From Asterias amurensis (lineage: Eukaryota > Echinodermata > Asteroidea > Forcipulatida > Asteriidae), in assembly GCF_032118995.1 (NCBI RefSeq), contig NC_092659.1, positions 10,395,177 to 10,459,176 on the forward strand: a DNA stretch of 64,000 nucleotides, in the 5' to 3' direction. Under the pieces are notes generated by a model, which saw only the letters and a program-made list of their open reading frames with translations, was not told where the DNA came from and made no database searches. Numbering within the stretch: position 1 is the first letter of the stretch; every line of letters begins with the position of its first letter. Shown in pieces: positions 45,966-56,180 of the stretch. Position numbers and translations under genes: made by a program.

Positions 45966-46504
45966 AAGCAAGAACCTGTGGTAATATAGAACCAGCCAGT
46001 ACTATTACTAGTTCTTACAATGTGTTGGATCATTACTACACTAGATCGCTGGTGGTTTTAATGTGTACATGAAGGAGAAACACTTGCCATGAGATTTGGG
46101 GGGGGGGGGGGGTTGACATAAACAAAAATAGGTCTGAATTCAGATAAAAGTCTGAAACTTACACATGTAACATTCATATTTAGAAATATTGTGTACATGT
46201 ATGTGTCTCTTCGTAACCAAAATGCATTTTAGAGGTTCAATTATTTTGGTTATCTACATGATTTACTGCCCACTGTCGGGCAATTGTCCCAGGTCCAAGC
46301 TATAGTTGGGCCATCCTAACTGTAACACTAAATTTAGGACAGGTCCAAACTACAGTTGGGACGTTTCTCAAGTTGGGCCGAAACAACGCGATGCTTGAAT
46401 GCAATGATTGTACTGCTGGTTGGCACACTGTACACAATCACAATATGTATACACCGTGATATACATGTAGCCCGTCAGTCCCCGTTGCACTGCCACTGAC
46501 GTCC
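45966..46504. other. No gene seen
   Basis: Non-coding; poly(G) near 46100 and scattered CCAACT/AGTTGGG motifs at 46270-46380. Confidence 0.4.
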
Positions 46505-46512
46505 TACCAGGG

Positions 46513-46755
46513 CATAGAGTTATATATAAGAACTAGAGGGCGCACTGGCCTATATACGCGCCCCGTATGCGCGCAGGCAGCCATTTTCTAAGTTGAACAA
46601 ACAGTATCGCGTCAGCGTTCAATAAACACAAACTCAAACATATTCTTCATACTCAATGCGCGTGCAGAATGGCACGCATGTCTCCTTGCGGTTCCGTTGC
46701 GTTTGTGCAAGAAGCATCACCAGTGCGCCCTCTAGTTCTTATATATAACTCTATG
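46513..46755. mobile_element. hAT-like MITE with perfect 8-bp target duplication
   Basis: A 243-bp element. The left end CATAGAGTTATATATAAGAA continues CTAGAGGGCGCACTGG and the right end is its exact inverse, giving about 36 bp of terminal inverted repeat. It is flanked by TACCAGGG on both sides (46505-46512 and 46756-46763). A second copy is at 32878-33163. Confidence 0.93.
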
Positions 46756-46768
46756 TACCAGGGCTATC

Positions 46769-46960
46769 GACCTTTATCATGCTGCCTCCATCTTGGTCAT
46801 GTTCCTCGTATCGGACAACAATGAATGCTAATAATCATATCAAAAATAGGAACCAGACTATTTTGTTCTTCCAGCCTCAGTTTGGTAACATTGATATTAA
46901 TGTGAGAAATTCAAGATGGCTTCACTGTGATAAAGGTCTTTATATGATTAACAATGGATT
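46769..46960 (-). repeat. Dispersed repeat family L, copy 2
   Basis: Inverse match to 5706-5900. Inverted ends CGACCTTTATCATGCTGCCT and CACTGTGATAAAGGTC suggest a MITE. Confidence 0.6.
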
Positions 46961-47294
46961 GCCGATCCTGCTAGATAATGTAAACAATCTTTTAGTAAAC
47001 AATCAAGGTGAAAGAAGAGCCTAGCCCAGGTTGGACTCATTCATTGCATTATGTACATGTATATTGTGCCAGTGAAGTGCAACAGAGACTGGTGTCCTAC
47101 CAATACTACGATCCAGCCCTAGTTTTAGTACAAGTCAAAGAATGACAATAATTATTTGCAAAAAATTACACAAATAGAGCTCCATTTTTATGGAAAAATC
47201 CCCATGGACATCGACACCTTATTCCGGATGTTGCAGATTCAAATACCAATCGAGTGAATTTGTCTTTGTTCTGAATTAAAGTACAAGTAATAAG

Positions 47295-47607
47295 ATTAGT
47301 TGGTATGGTTGGCGTGTGCGTAAAGCAGTCGCCTCTCACCAAGGTGAGCTCGGTTCGATTCCCGGCCGGGGCCATATGTGAGTTGAGTTGTGCGTTTGTT
47401 CTCTGCTGTGCCACAAGGGTTTTCCAGACCATCCGGTTTTCCTCCCTCGGGAAAAATCAAACACTTTCGATCTATGGCTGTGCTCCGTGGTCATAATGGG
47501 TTGATGTGGCTGGCAGCCAAAGGCGCCCTTGCATGCCTACTTCTCGAACACGTTGTAGCCGCGTCCTTCGCAATTCAGCTCTTAGCTGCGAGAAAGGATG
47601 ATTAGCC
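47295..47607 (+). repeat. Second SINE family with tRNA-like head
   Basis: GGCGTGTGCGTAAAGCAGTC...GGTTCGATTCCCGGCCGGGG has A-box- and B-box-like elements typical of a pol III promoter. A GC-rich body then ends AAAGGATGATTAGCC before an AT-rich tail. It is tRNA-derived in appearance, but no complete cloverleaf is evident, so it is not a functional tRNA gene. Confidence 0.7.
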
Positions 47608-48858
47608 CCCCAAAATTATTAATTATTAATATTATTATTCTAATAATTAAAATTATTAGAACTGCTGTCTTCCATCCGGTTAAACTCAAACCATCTGACA
47701 TGATCGTTTATAGTCAACTGTGAATAAACGAGACTGGTTATAAAATACACCGTTTGCAAGATTTATGATCTCTCTCAAACTCTCTTTATTACAAGGTATG
47801 GCTTCCATGTCTAATTTTATATCAAACAAAAATGATGTTTTATTAGATGTTAAATTTGCAATAAAAATAATGTTATGAGAAGGAAAGACAAAGTGGGTTG
47901 ATTGAAGTGTATGCTGTTCTTGTTTCAAATCAAGAATTCTCTACTTTGTTTGAAATTATGCCATTCATGAGCTTCAATTTAAAAGGGAATAAGATCCCTT
48001 TTTACCTTTATGTAATAAAACTACATACATTGTTTGGTAGTTATAATAAAAAGATGTACATCATCCTACGAGATTACTTATTACATTATTTAAAAAAAAA
48101 ATGTTAATGGTTGAAGCAGAAATAGCATCGCAGGCCTTCACGGAGGCAACAAAGGCAATTGCCTCTGTTGCCCCTGGTCATTGTCTTGGTGCTCTTGAAA
48201 TGCTCCAGTAGAAGTAATCATTTTCCTCATACATGTAGGGTGCCCTTTACCAAGGAGAAAATGCATTGGTGCCCTTTCGAAAAGAAAGCATACAGGCCTG
48301 GCATCGCATGAAAGCCAACCACTAAAAAAGGATCCTATAGCACATGTACAATTTACCGTACATGTATGTACATATCTCAGTAAGAAAAACAGAATATTGA
48401 TATCGTGCCAGTGTCCTCATTAGGAGCTTATCTATCTTATCAAAGTGTTTCAAGGCAATGGTAGAATTTATAGCCAGAAGTACTGACTCATGAAAACTGT
48501 AATAGTGTATACGTACATGAGTTCTTGAAAAGGTAGATAAATTGTTTATTTATTATTTCAAAATATACAAAGACAAACCACAATCTGAAGATTGAATTGC
48601 GTCAAAATTTGACATTCTATAAAAAAGCAATTTTGATAAATTACACTAGATTGGTTACACTTGGCAAAAAAAATAAAGTAAGGGTGATCTAAGGGACAAG
48701 ACGGGACAAGAATGGAAGTAAACAGCCATGAAGCATTAGCAATTATTAAGAGACAATGCACATCACACAACAGTAAGGCTTCATGTCCGGACTGAAGGCC
48801 AAAATGGTAGGCCTACTAAATGGTTTTGCTCGGGCTTAGTTTTTAAGTAATTTTACAT
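47608..48858. other. No gene seen
   Basis: AT-rich, with a small GC-rich patch at 48130-48310. No exon is recognised. Confidence 0.4.
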
Positions 48859-49091
48859 GAATTTGATTTCGAGACCTCAGAACTAAATTTCAAGGTCCCG
48901 AAATCAAGCATCTGGAAGTACACAACTTTGCGTTACAAGGGTGTTTATTTTCTTCCATTCTTCTCTCGCAACTTCGACAACCAATTGAGTTCAAACTTTC
49001 ATAGGTTTGTTCTTCATGCATTATGTTGAGATACACCAGGTGAGAAGATTGGTCTTTAACAATAATTACCAATAGTGTACAGTGGCTTTAA
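48859..49091 (+). mobile_element. TTAA MITE family A, copy A5, 5'-truncated, fused to a B copy
   Basis: The 3' half of family A (from GATTTCGAGACCTCAG) ends CAATAGTGTACAGTGGCTTTAA. Its terminal TTAA (49088-49091) is also the first TTAA of the following family B element. Confidence 0.85.
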
Positions 49092-49443
49092 AGCCATTAT
49101 ACACTTTCGGAACAGAAAAAAAACAAAAAAGTTCACAGATTTACAAATAACTTACAGGGTAAAAGACTTCTCATGAAATATTAGTAAATGAAATGCTTTA
49201 CTTTTTGAGAAAACATTCATACAATTATCAATTCTCGACAACGAGAATTACGGATTATAGTAAACACACGTCATGGCACGGCGAAACGTGCGGAAACAAA
49301 GGTGGGTTTTCCCGTTATTTTCTCCAGACTCCGACGACCTATTGAGCCTAAATTTTCACAGGTTTATTTTATATATAAGTTGTGATACACGAAGTGTGGC
49401 CCTTTGGACAATACTGTTTACCGAAAGTGTCCAATGGCTTTAA
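49088..49443 (+). mobile_element. TTAA MITE family B, copy B5
   Basis: TTAA to TTAA, ends TTAAAGCCATTATACACTTT and AAAGTGTCCAATGGCTTTAA. It shares its left TTAA with A5. It lacks a short segment (GTTTACAGAAGGTAATGG) present in B1 and B4. Confidence 0.9.
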
Positions 49444-50275
49444 AGGTAAACAAAATCAAACAAGTTTACAATTGTACAAAATAAATCTTTGAAGGGTGTG
49501 TGACGTACTACCTATGAATCAGTTAAAACAATTACCAACTGCTTTCCCATATGTTTGTTTTTTGTTTATTTTTTTTAAACAACTTCATTTCATATAATGC
49601 CCTCTGGTAATATGCCCACAAAACGACCCTGCTTATGATGCGACAAGAAATGGTGGAACCAAGAAATGTATTGCCAAAACCTTTTAATTTCACTGCTACA
49701 AATACCATACATGTACATATACATGTACTGTGCTGAACATTGTAGCAGCACAACCATTTCTTAACATTTCCTCGTTCCAGTAGTGACATGTAATACATCA
49801 TGAGCAGCCAGGCTTCAAGGCAAACACAGAGAGCATTAAATGGGATCCCAACATGTTACATTGTATTTTAAAAATTACAAACTTGACATATAACATGAGA
49901 CAAGGTAGTAGGCCTACAGCAAACATCACGATATCCAACAAATCAACATTTATTTACATACATGTTGTTAATTTAAAGGTTGCATGATAATTCAATTGGC
50001 CCTTGAAATAAAATAAAAACTTGAAAAAAATGACATTGAGGAAATTCATATTGGCTGGCCTTCACGTACATGTACATAAATGGCTACAGACTTAGATATG
50101 AACAGTAGACTTTTACAGTCTTTTTATTTACATTTGTGTATGTTTTACTGAGAGCAAACAAATTGGAAATCAAATTAAAGTAGGATGAATATCATATGCA
50201 TGATTATACCATAGCCTAATGAGCAGTCAATGGTGTCTGGGATATGAACCCTAATCCAGTGTACTCAGATTTCAT
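49444..50275. other. No gene seen
   Basis: Non-coding between MITE B5 and the 50.3-kb hairpin element. Confidence 0.4.
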
Positions 50276-50447
50276 ACCAGTGTGGCCGTTTCAGTCTTTC
50301 GCCGTGTTCAGTTTTCCGGGACACAGTACGGCACTAACAATTGACTAGTTTCGCTTGCTGTGCGAAGGCGTCGCATGACGTAATGTTACCGTATTTGGTC
50401 ATTCGGAAAACTGAACACGGCGGAAAGTTGAAACCGCCACACCGGTA
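50276..50447. mobile_element. Hairpin MITE with about 45-bp inverted ends
   Basis: ACCAGTGTGGCCGTTTCAGT and CGCCGTGTTCAGTTTTCCG at the left are mirrored by CGGAAAACTGAACACGGCGG and TTGAAACCGCCACACCGGT at the right. TA lies on both sides. No coding capacity. Confidence 0.8.
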
Positions 50448-51108
50448 CTTATAAAGTTCCTGGTGTCCAACCTGATCCATCAATCTCATACAGACATCAT
50501 TGCATTTCAAAATAACTAAAAGTAGGATCCATTTTCCAGTAACTCATGAGTAATGGTTCATTCCCAAGGCTTTATCCTACCTTATAGCTCCATGATCCTA
50601 CTAATCCTCAACACACTCAAGACAATCAGAGTTAACACACTCACTACATGAACTTACTAATTAACATACTCATTCTATTATTTCAGTTGTTTTTTTGAGA
50701 ATTCACTCATGTTTCAAATACTTTAATTTAGAACTGTGGTGTTGTCTTTTTAAAGTAACAAGTAATTCTAAAAACATTGTTGTATCTCCCTCCTTGAACC
50801 ATTAATCAACTCTCAATAAATTTTGGGCTATACAACATTTTATTATTTCTAATTTTATAAAAATGCTACTGTTTTAAGATTTTTTCCAAATGTAATGTAT
50901 CCATGTATTTTAGGGCCTTGTCACATGACATGGGCCTTCTATGTCTTATTCATTATTGACCAAAAAATTGATATTTTTAGTCCCAAGACTTTTTAGTGAG
51001 GTACATGTACCTCTATAACCAAAACAAAATGAAATATAAAAAACATTTTAACTTAAATTTAAGGACTAAATGTATAAAAAACTAGAAAATCTGGAAAAAA
51101 CAGTTGAT
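50448..51108. other. Probable PIGZ 3' UTR and flank
   Basis: No other gene is seen. The first minus-strand AATAAA after the PIGZ stop that I could find is at 50839-50844, giving a 3' UTR of about 270 nt if used. Confidence 0.4.
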
Positions 51109-52835
51109 CTATGATGCGATCATGCGCACAACATCAGCTCTATACATATTCAATGAGAATACTGCCTTCAAAGTCTGCAGACCAGTCTTGTATTGATAGC
51201 TTCTTTCTGGTTCAGCAACACATGTATATGAAGGCATCAGTTCTGGTATATCTTCAGTACTGATGTGAGGAAAAAAGGTTTTCACCAACTTATAGTTCTG
51301 CTTTATTCCTAGACGACAGAATGTAGCATCCAGGGATGCTGGTGCAAATACATAGACTTGTTTCTGGTAGTATTGAGGAGTTGGTGTGCGTTTAGTACAG
51401 AGAAGTTTCTCCACTGTGGTGCTTAGAGTAAGGCTACTGCTACCCATCAGGTCATGATAGGTCATTATATTGGGTAGCTTCAGTAGGTTAGTTTCAGGGT
51501 GTTGATCATCAATGAACACTGTAGACATGGATTGGTTGATGAGTGCAAGATGGCGTGGTGGCATGTATGTGTGGTAAAACACAAAGTGATAATGTATTGG
51601 AAGATTCTGTACTGGTTGTGAAGTAAGTGAGTGTGTATGAGCAATGCTAGGGACAATACCCCCTTGATGGATAAAACCAAATATTATGCATCCCAACAGA
51701 TTCCAGATGATCCAAGGAATATTAGGGAGCGATGTGGACATCATGACAAACTCTGCATAGAGTAAAACAAGAGGTACCAATACAGGAATGATAAACCTGG
51801 GTTCTTGGTGTGGTACCATAGACAGAAGGAATACTGGTGTGACAAAGCATAGTGCAAAGAATGCTCGACTGCTTGACCCAGTAAAACCAGTTGATTGTGT
51901 CTGCCGTGTGCCACTCACTAAAGACAGAAGCTCAGATACAAAGCAGATGACCAAAGGAAGATAGAGTATGGGTAGGTTGGCAATGATGTGAGTGATTCTT
52001 GGATGTAAACCATGCTGTGCTATATTGCTTGAATCCAAGTGATATAACAAGGAATTCAGTGGAGTCACTGTGATATTGTTGGAGAGAAAGTCATAGTTTA
52101 AGTTGGAATACAGGATGTGTGGCTTGGTAAGAATAGTTGCATCTAAACTGCCAAAGTATACAGAGTCCATTACCAGATTACTTATCAACATTGTCAAACA
52201 GCCCGGCAAAAGTGCAATAACATTTCTTACAACTTCACGTACAGCTTTAACTCCAAATTCTGTTGATGACCCTGTCAGCCAAAATATCAATGGAATAAGA
52301 AAGTAACAAGGGAAGGTAATTCGATTGAATGTTCCTTCAACTACAAAGACTCCAATCCAAAATCCATGGTTTGGTCTTGTTGCCACTTTGTTAACAGATG
52401 GTTTTGTCTGGTGTTTCTTTTTGGACTCCGGTTGTGTTTCTGGTGGTTTAAACTGATCTAATCTGGAATCAACCACCAGAAGTAATAACAAGACAAATAC
52501 CATTGTTTCATATGAGTTTGAAAATGTGCGTGTATGGTATGTCAAAGATACATAAGAACTTGCCAAGACTGTGAGACAAATGTCTGCTTGAATCCTTAGT
52601 AACTGACATATCATATAGACTGGATAGTCAATACATAGCAGGGACACTAAAGCCATGATGACACGAGGGAATACCAGTAAAGTATAGGAGCTAACTGACA
52701 CAATGCCTACACTGTCTAGATACTGCAAGATCTTGTATCCTAATCCAGTGGTAATGTGTGGAAAGAAGATACTCCGCACTGGCCGGGACGAATTAAACTC
52801 CCATGTACGTAGAACATCAAAACCAAAGATGTCTC
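51109..52835 (-). CDS. PIGZ: PIGZ coding exon 2 (residues 39-613)
   Basis: A single 1.7-kb exon after TTTGCAG, starting GAGACATC, with stop TAG at 51111-51109. It begins GDIFGFDVLRTWEFNSSRPV and continues RSIFFPHITTGLGYK. Valine 58 (GTG) is internal and is not a start. Confidence 0.95.
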
Positions 52836-53909
52836 CTGCAAACAGAAAAACAGACCAAAAATAGTATCACTCAATCATCTTACATTTATAACATCTGACT
52901 TGCTGTTTGTGTTTCATGGGCACATTACTCGGGTGGGACTCGAACCCCTGACCTTTGCAATTCTAGGTCAGTGTCACTGCTCTAAAAGGTCGTGGGTTAG
53001 AATTCCCACAAGGGTAACATGTTCGTGCTAACAAACATTTATCGGTGTATATGATTAAAACAAAATTAATGTTCTTTATCTCCGATGCAAATTTACATCT
53101 ATCTAACTTCATAGTGCCCTCAATTTTACTCAAAAGGTTCTGAAAAAAATCTTAATGCAGGCAGGCATAGAAACTTTTTCAGAATACTGTTAAAAGTCAA
53201 CAGTGTGTCTCTATACACAACTCTCAGTGTAGAAATTATATTTATAAATGAAAATTCTGATAAATCTCCTAACTTCTTCTTCCCATGAAATATGTAAATT
53301 GCACATAGCACGTGCGCACTAACATTTTGGTTGTAAAAAATAAGGAAACCTTGCGCTGTTTTGTACACGGTTAATGGCTGCGTGACGCAAAACTCTTGCT
53401 TTTTCAGGCCGTCCATTTTATTAAAAGACCAACTTCTGTTGAGTCAAAGCTTGTAGAACGCATTCAAAGGATTTGCTCAACGAATTGGGACAAACTTTGG
53501 CAAAACCAGCAGTTTGTGCTTGTGCTACATGAATTAGACGAAGCTCTCCTGACTTTCTTGTCAAGTTCCCGAGCGGAAGTTTCAGGAGGAAAACTACCAA
53601 GTACCAAGTACCTTCTCAACTTTTTAAGAAGCAATTATGGTTAAGTGCCTTGCTCAAGGGCACAAGTGTCATGACCGAGTGTCTATGCTGCTGACAACAC
53701 CAGAGCTTGGGTCCGATGAACTACACGTAAAGCACTCGACTGCGAAACACCACATAAGTTCGTTTACAATATACAAGACTATTAAACTTTTTACCTGCTA
53801 ACGGCTCTGTGTTCTGAAAGAATTCATCGGGGTGAATATAGCCTGTCATTGGCCACAGACATAACACTATCCTGATGCAAACCAATGCTATCCATACTTT
53901 ATATCCCAT
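51109..53909 (-). CDS. PIGZ: GPI mannosyltransferase 4, PIG-Z/SMP3-like (complete, 613 aa)
   Basis: This is an ER multi-pass enzyme of glycosyltransferase family 22. The family adds the fourth mannose to GPI-anchor precursors, using dolichol-phosphate mannose. Coding exons are 53795-53909 and 51109-52835; the junction G/GA forms Gly39 and the intron is GT-AG. The product is 613 aa (human 579). GT22 hallmarks: GYIHPDEFFQ near the N-terminus with the acidic pair Asp28-Glu29, RTWEFNSSRPVRS, YHTRTFSNSYE (138-148), HQEPRFIIPVLVP (from 381) and HTYMPPRH near 460. Many hydrophobic segments fit a polytopic membrane protein. A hydrophilic Lys/Gln-rich loop lies near residues 165-195. The start ATG sits 2 nt after a 3' splice site (TTTTCAG/CCATGG), so a non-coding first exon is upstream. 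It is convergent with BCS1L. Confidence 0.95.
52930..53020. repeat. tRNA-like repeat fragment
   Basis: GGTGGGACTCGAACCCCTGA and GTCGTGGGTTAGAATTCCCA resemble B-box regions in opposite orientations. It is a probable SINE or MITE piece in the PIGZ intron. Confidence 0.4.
53270..53372 (-). repeat. Half copy of foldback family C
   Basis: CCCATGAAATATGTAAATTG and GTGCGCACTAAC...TTTTGGTTG match one arm of the inner element at 55620-55795. The other arm is missing. PIGZ intron. Confidence 0.75.
53636..53750 (-). repeat. tRNA-derived SINE fragment
   Basis: GGTTAAGTGCCTTGCTCAAG and CACAAGTGTCATGACCGAGT match the SINE at 41815-42254; the B-box region is diverged. PIGZ intron. Confidence 0.6.
53795..53909 (-). 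CDS. PIGZ: PIGZ coding exon 1 (residues 1-39)
   Basis: It runs from ATGGGATATAAAG to AGCAG/GTAAAA. It encodes MGYKVWIALVCIRIVLCLWP (first membrane segment) and MTGYIHPDEFFQNTEPLA. Confidence 0.94.
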
Positions 53910-53911
53910 GG

Positions 53912-54780
53912 CTGAAAATACACACAAATCAAAACAAAACAATTAATAGGCCTATACATGTAAATCTTCAAAGTTTGTAAACCTAGTCATATTTCTAAAT
54001 GCGAAGAAATTGATACTTTTATCATACACACTTTATTGCCAAGTGTGCACTTACATGTATTTCTATTAATTTTTCCAATCATAGTGTCTAAAAATTTGCT
54101 TTGAATATTATATTCAGATCCTCTTTTCACAAATACAACACTAATCAGCAATGAAGGGATTGCAATCCCATCGTAATGGCAATTAGGCCTGGGCAAATAA
54201 TTCAAATATCTGGTTAATGGCAAATAGTTTTTCTTAACCGAAACCGGAATATCATTTTTGACCTAACCGTATATCCGCAAGGGGCACGGATACCTTTTAA
54301 TAAGGCCATGAGAGTGAAAGTTTTAGATTTGTGTCCGGGCATTTTTGAAATGACGTGAGGCTTTTTTTCATTTTTCATTATTCATTATTACTTTGCACAT
54401 GAAGATGCGCAATCTTCAAACGCAAAACTGGTGCTCGATACACAAATTTGCCTATTCTGCATAGCGCAAATTAGAAATTGCGCAGAATATTGTTGCGCAA
54501 ATTTGAGGATTGCGCTCGACAGATGAACGTCAGCAGCTGCTTGTTTTACTGACTGCAAATAAAACGATCGCGATCGCAATCACGATCGCGGCGGAATGTC
54601 TGCCCTGTAAAATACTACTACTAAAATGCGTAAATATAACCGTTTACCCTTGTTCGATGATTTAAAACTTGAAAATTTGTGATGCAGAGTCTTTTTTGTG
54701 AAAATAATGAAATTTGTTGGCGATAGCTTTCAGAGCATGCGGGCGGTGGGCGCAAATCTATCATTTTCATTCTCATGGCC
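53912..54780. other. PIGZ 5' intron region, no coding exon seen
   Basis: It contains a short segment that mixes ATATCCG motifs (54235-54290) and a cluster of overlapping CGATCG/GATCGCG palindromes at 54564-54594. No exon is recognised. Confidence 0.4.
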
Positions 54781-55036
54781 TAAACCGGATAGTCCTCTAG
54801 GCCTACTTTAAAATAAATAAAAAAACGGATTCCTGTTATCCGCGATCGTTGGGACGATGACCAATAGGAATGTTTTGTCTGAATCCTTATAAGGCTTATG
54901 AAACTTCTATTAAGACAGCATAAAACAGCGTAAAATAAGTTTTTGTCTAGGCTCACCTCCGTAACTAACGAGTTAGAACAATGACATTTCCGACGCAACA
55001 TAAATATTTAATTTATAAATTGTTGGTGTACTGTAA

Positions 55037-55290
55037 ATCACTAGTTCATTATTAATTATACAAACAATGCCAATCAAATGAGTCAAAGAAACATCATCCA
55101 ACCTCTAGGTCAATAGGAGTAGCTCTCTAGCCTAGGTTGGACTTCTATGTTGCATGCAACGTCAGTCAGTGCAGTGGGATTTTTCATGCACTTGTCACTT
55201 GACCATGTTGACTGACGACGTCCCAGCCAGGCCAGGACCGATATAGACGTCGCTCCAATGTCGTGCATGCATTGCCATTAGGCATTAGCA
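55037..55290. repeat. Dispersed repeat shared with 29.6-30.2 kb
   Basis: 55037-55104 and 55245-55290 match 29567-29636 and 30130-30175 respectively, in the same order and orientation but with different spacing. Confidence 0.6.
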
Positions 55291-55342
55291 ACAGATTTTG
55301 AGAAAATTAAACGTTAACAAAGTAAAGTTTAGTTAAACCTAC

Positions 55343-55520
55343 TGTTGAGTTTTGTTACTGTCACTGCCAGCCGCTGTTAAGACGATAAAAAACGACTTTT
55401 GTGTCTTACTTTAAGCAGCATCGGTCCAGCGTGAGTGTCTGTCAGGTGTGTTCAGATGAACAACAACTTCAACATGACTTGCGCCCTCAAGTGTTGTAGT
55501 CAAGCGCGCGCAGCGGATAA
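55343..55520 (-). promoter_or_regulatory. Possible PIGZ promoter and non-coding first exon
   Basis: A CpG-rich segment upstream of PIGZ on the minus strand. It ends in a possible 5' splice site (AACA/GTAGGTTT at 55342). It is offered only because PIGZ needs an upstream non-coding exon. Confidence 0.25.
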
Positions 55521-55526
55521 CGAACT

Positions 55527-55604
55527 TCTATTCTTCAACACTGACAGACGCGCTGATCTAGACGTAGCTGTAGCCGAAGTCGCCAATTCGGACACGGCCT
55601 AACT
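55527..55604. repeat. Solo right end of outer MITE
   Basis: CTATTCTTCAACACTGACAG through GTCGCCAATTCGGACACGGC repeats 55850-55922 almost exactly. It directly abuts the next element's left end (TTAGGCCGTG-like junction). Confidence 0.8.
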
Positions 55605-55922
55605 AAGGCCGTGTCCGAATGGACTCCCTTCCCATGAAATATGCTAATTACATTCACGCATGCGTACAGACCCTGTTGGTTGGCAAACGCCATAGATTAG
55701 CCGTGTACAAAACAGCGCGATGTTCCCTCATTTTGCCAACCAAAACGTTAGTGCGCACGCGCTTTGTGCAATTTACATATTTCATGGGAAAGGTCTATTG
55801 GCGACTTCGGCTAGCGGCTACAGCTACGGCTAAGGCGCGCGCGTCTGCTATTCTTCAACACTGACAGACGCGCTGATCTAGCCGTAGCTGTAGCCGAAGT
55901 CGCCAATTCGGACACGGCCTAA
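55605..55922. mobile_element. MITE nested inside another MITE's left end
   Basis: The outer element has ends AAGGCCGTGTCCGAAT and ATTCGGACACGGCCTAA, and inner arms GGCGACTTCGGCTAGCGGCT and its reverse complement. Its left arm is split after CCGAAT by an inner palindrome (about 55620-55795). That palindrome's arms are CCCATGAAATATG...ATTAC and GTAAATTG-type sequence, with AACCAAAACG in the middle. Half of the inner family occurs at 53270. Confidence 0.85.
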
Positions 55923-56180
55923 TTTGCGACGGCGGACAAGGACAGAGTAGTTGTTGAGACATTTAAAATTTATCTCATTGCGTGTTGGACGAGACGGCTC
56001 CGAGTGGATCCATGCGTCGGTCCGACGTGAATTGGTACGCAACGTGAGGCTGGGGTGTGTAGTGGGTCTTGTGCGTGAATGCGTGTCGGACGAGATAAGA
56101 CGTGCGTCCGACGTAAACGCGTGTGTAGCGTGCATCTGTTCTGAACATTTCACACGATCTGGCAAAGGGATCTGTACTTA
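55923..56180. other. CpG-rich segment with GTCCGACGT motifs
   Basis: CGGTCCGACGTG, GCGTCCGACGTAAACGCG and GTGTCGGACGAG recur. It is either a promoter-type CpG island or a diverged MITE. No exon is supported. Confidence 0.35.

Noticed and set aside
47295..47380. Functional tRNA gene
   Set aside because: Only pol III promoter-like boxes are clear; no convincing cloverleaf, and it leads into a SINE body.
52777..52779. GTG start for a 556-residue PIGZ protein
   Set aside because: The exon upstream supplies MGYKVWIALV...HPDEFFQ and the spliced frame runs through this valine codon.
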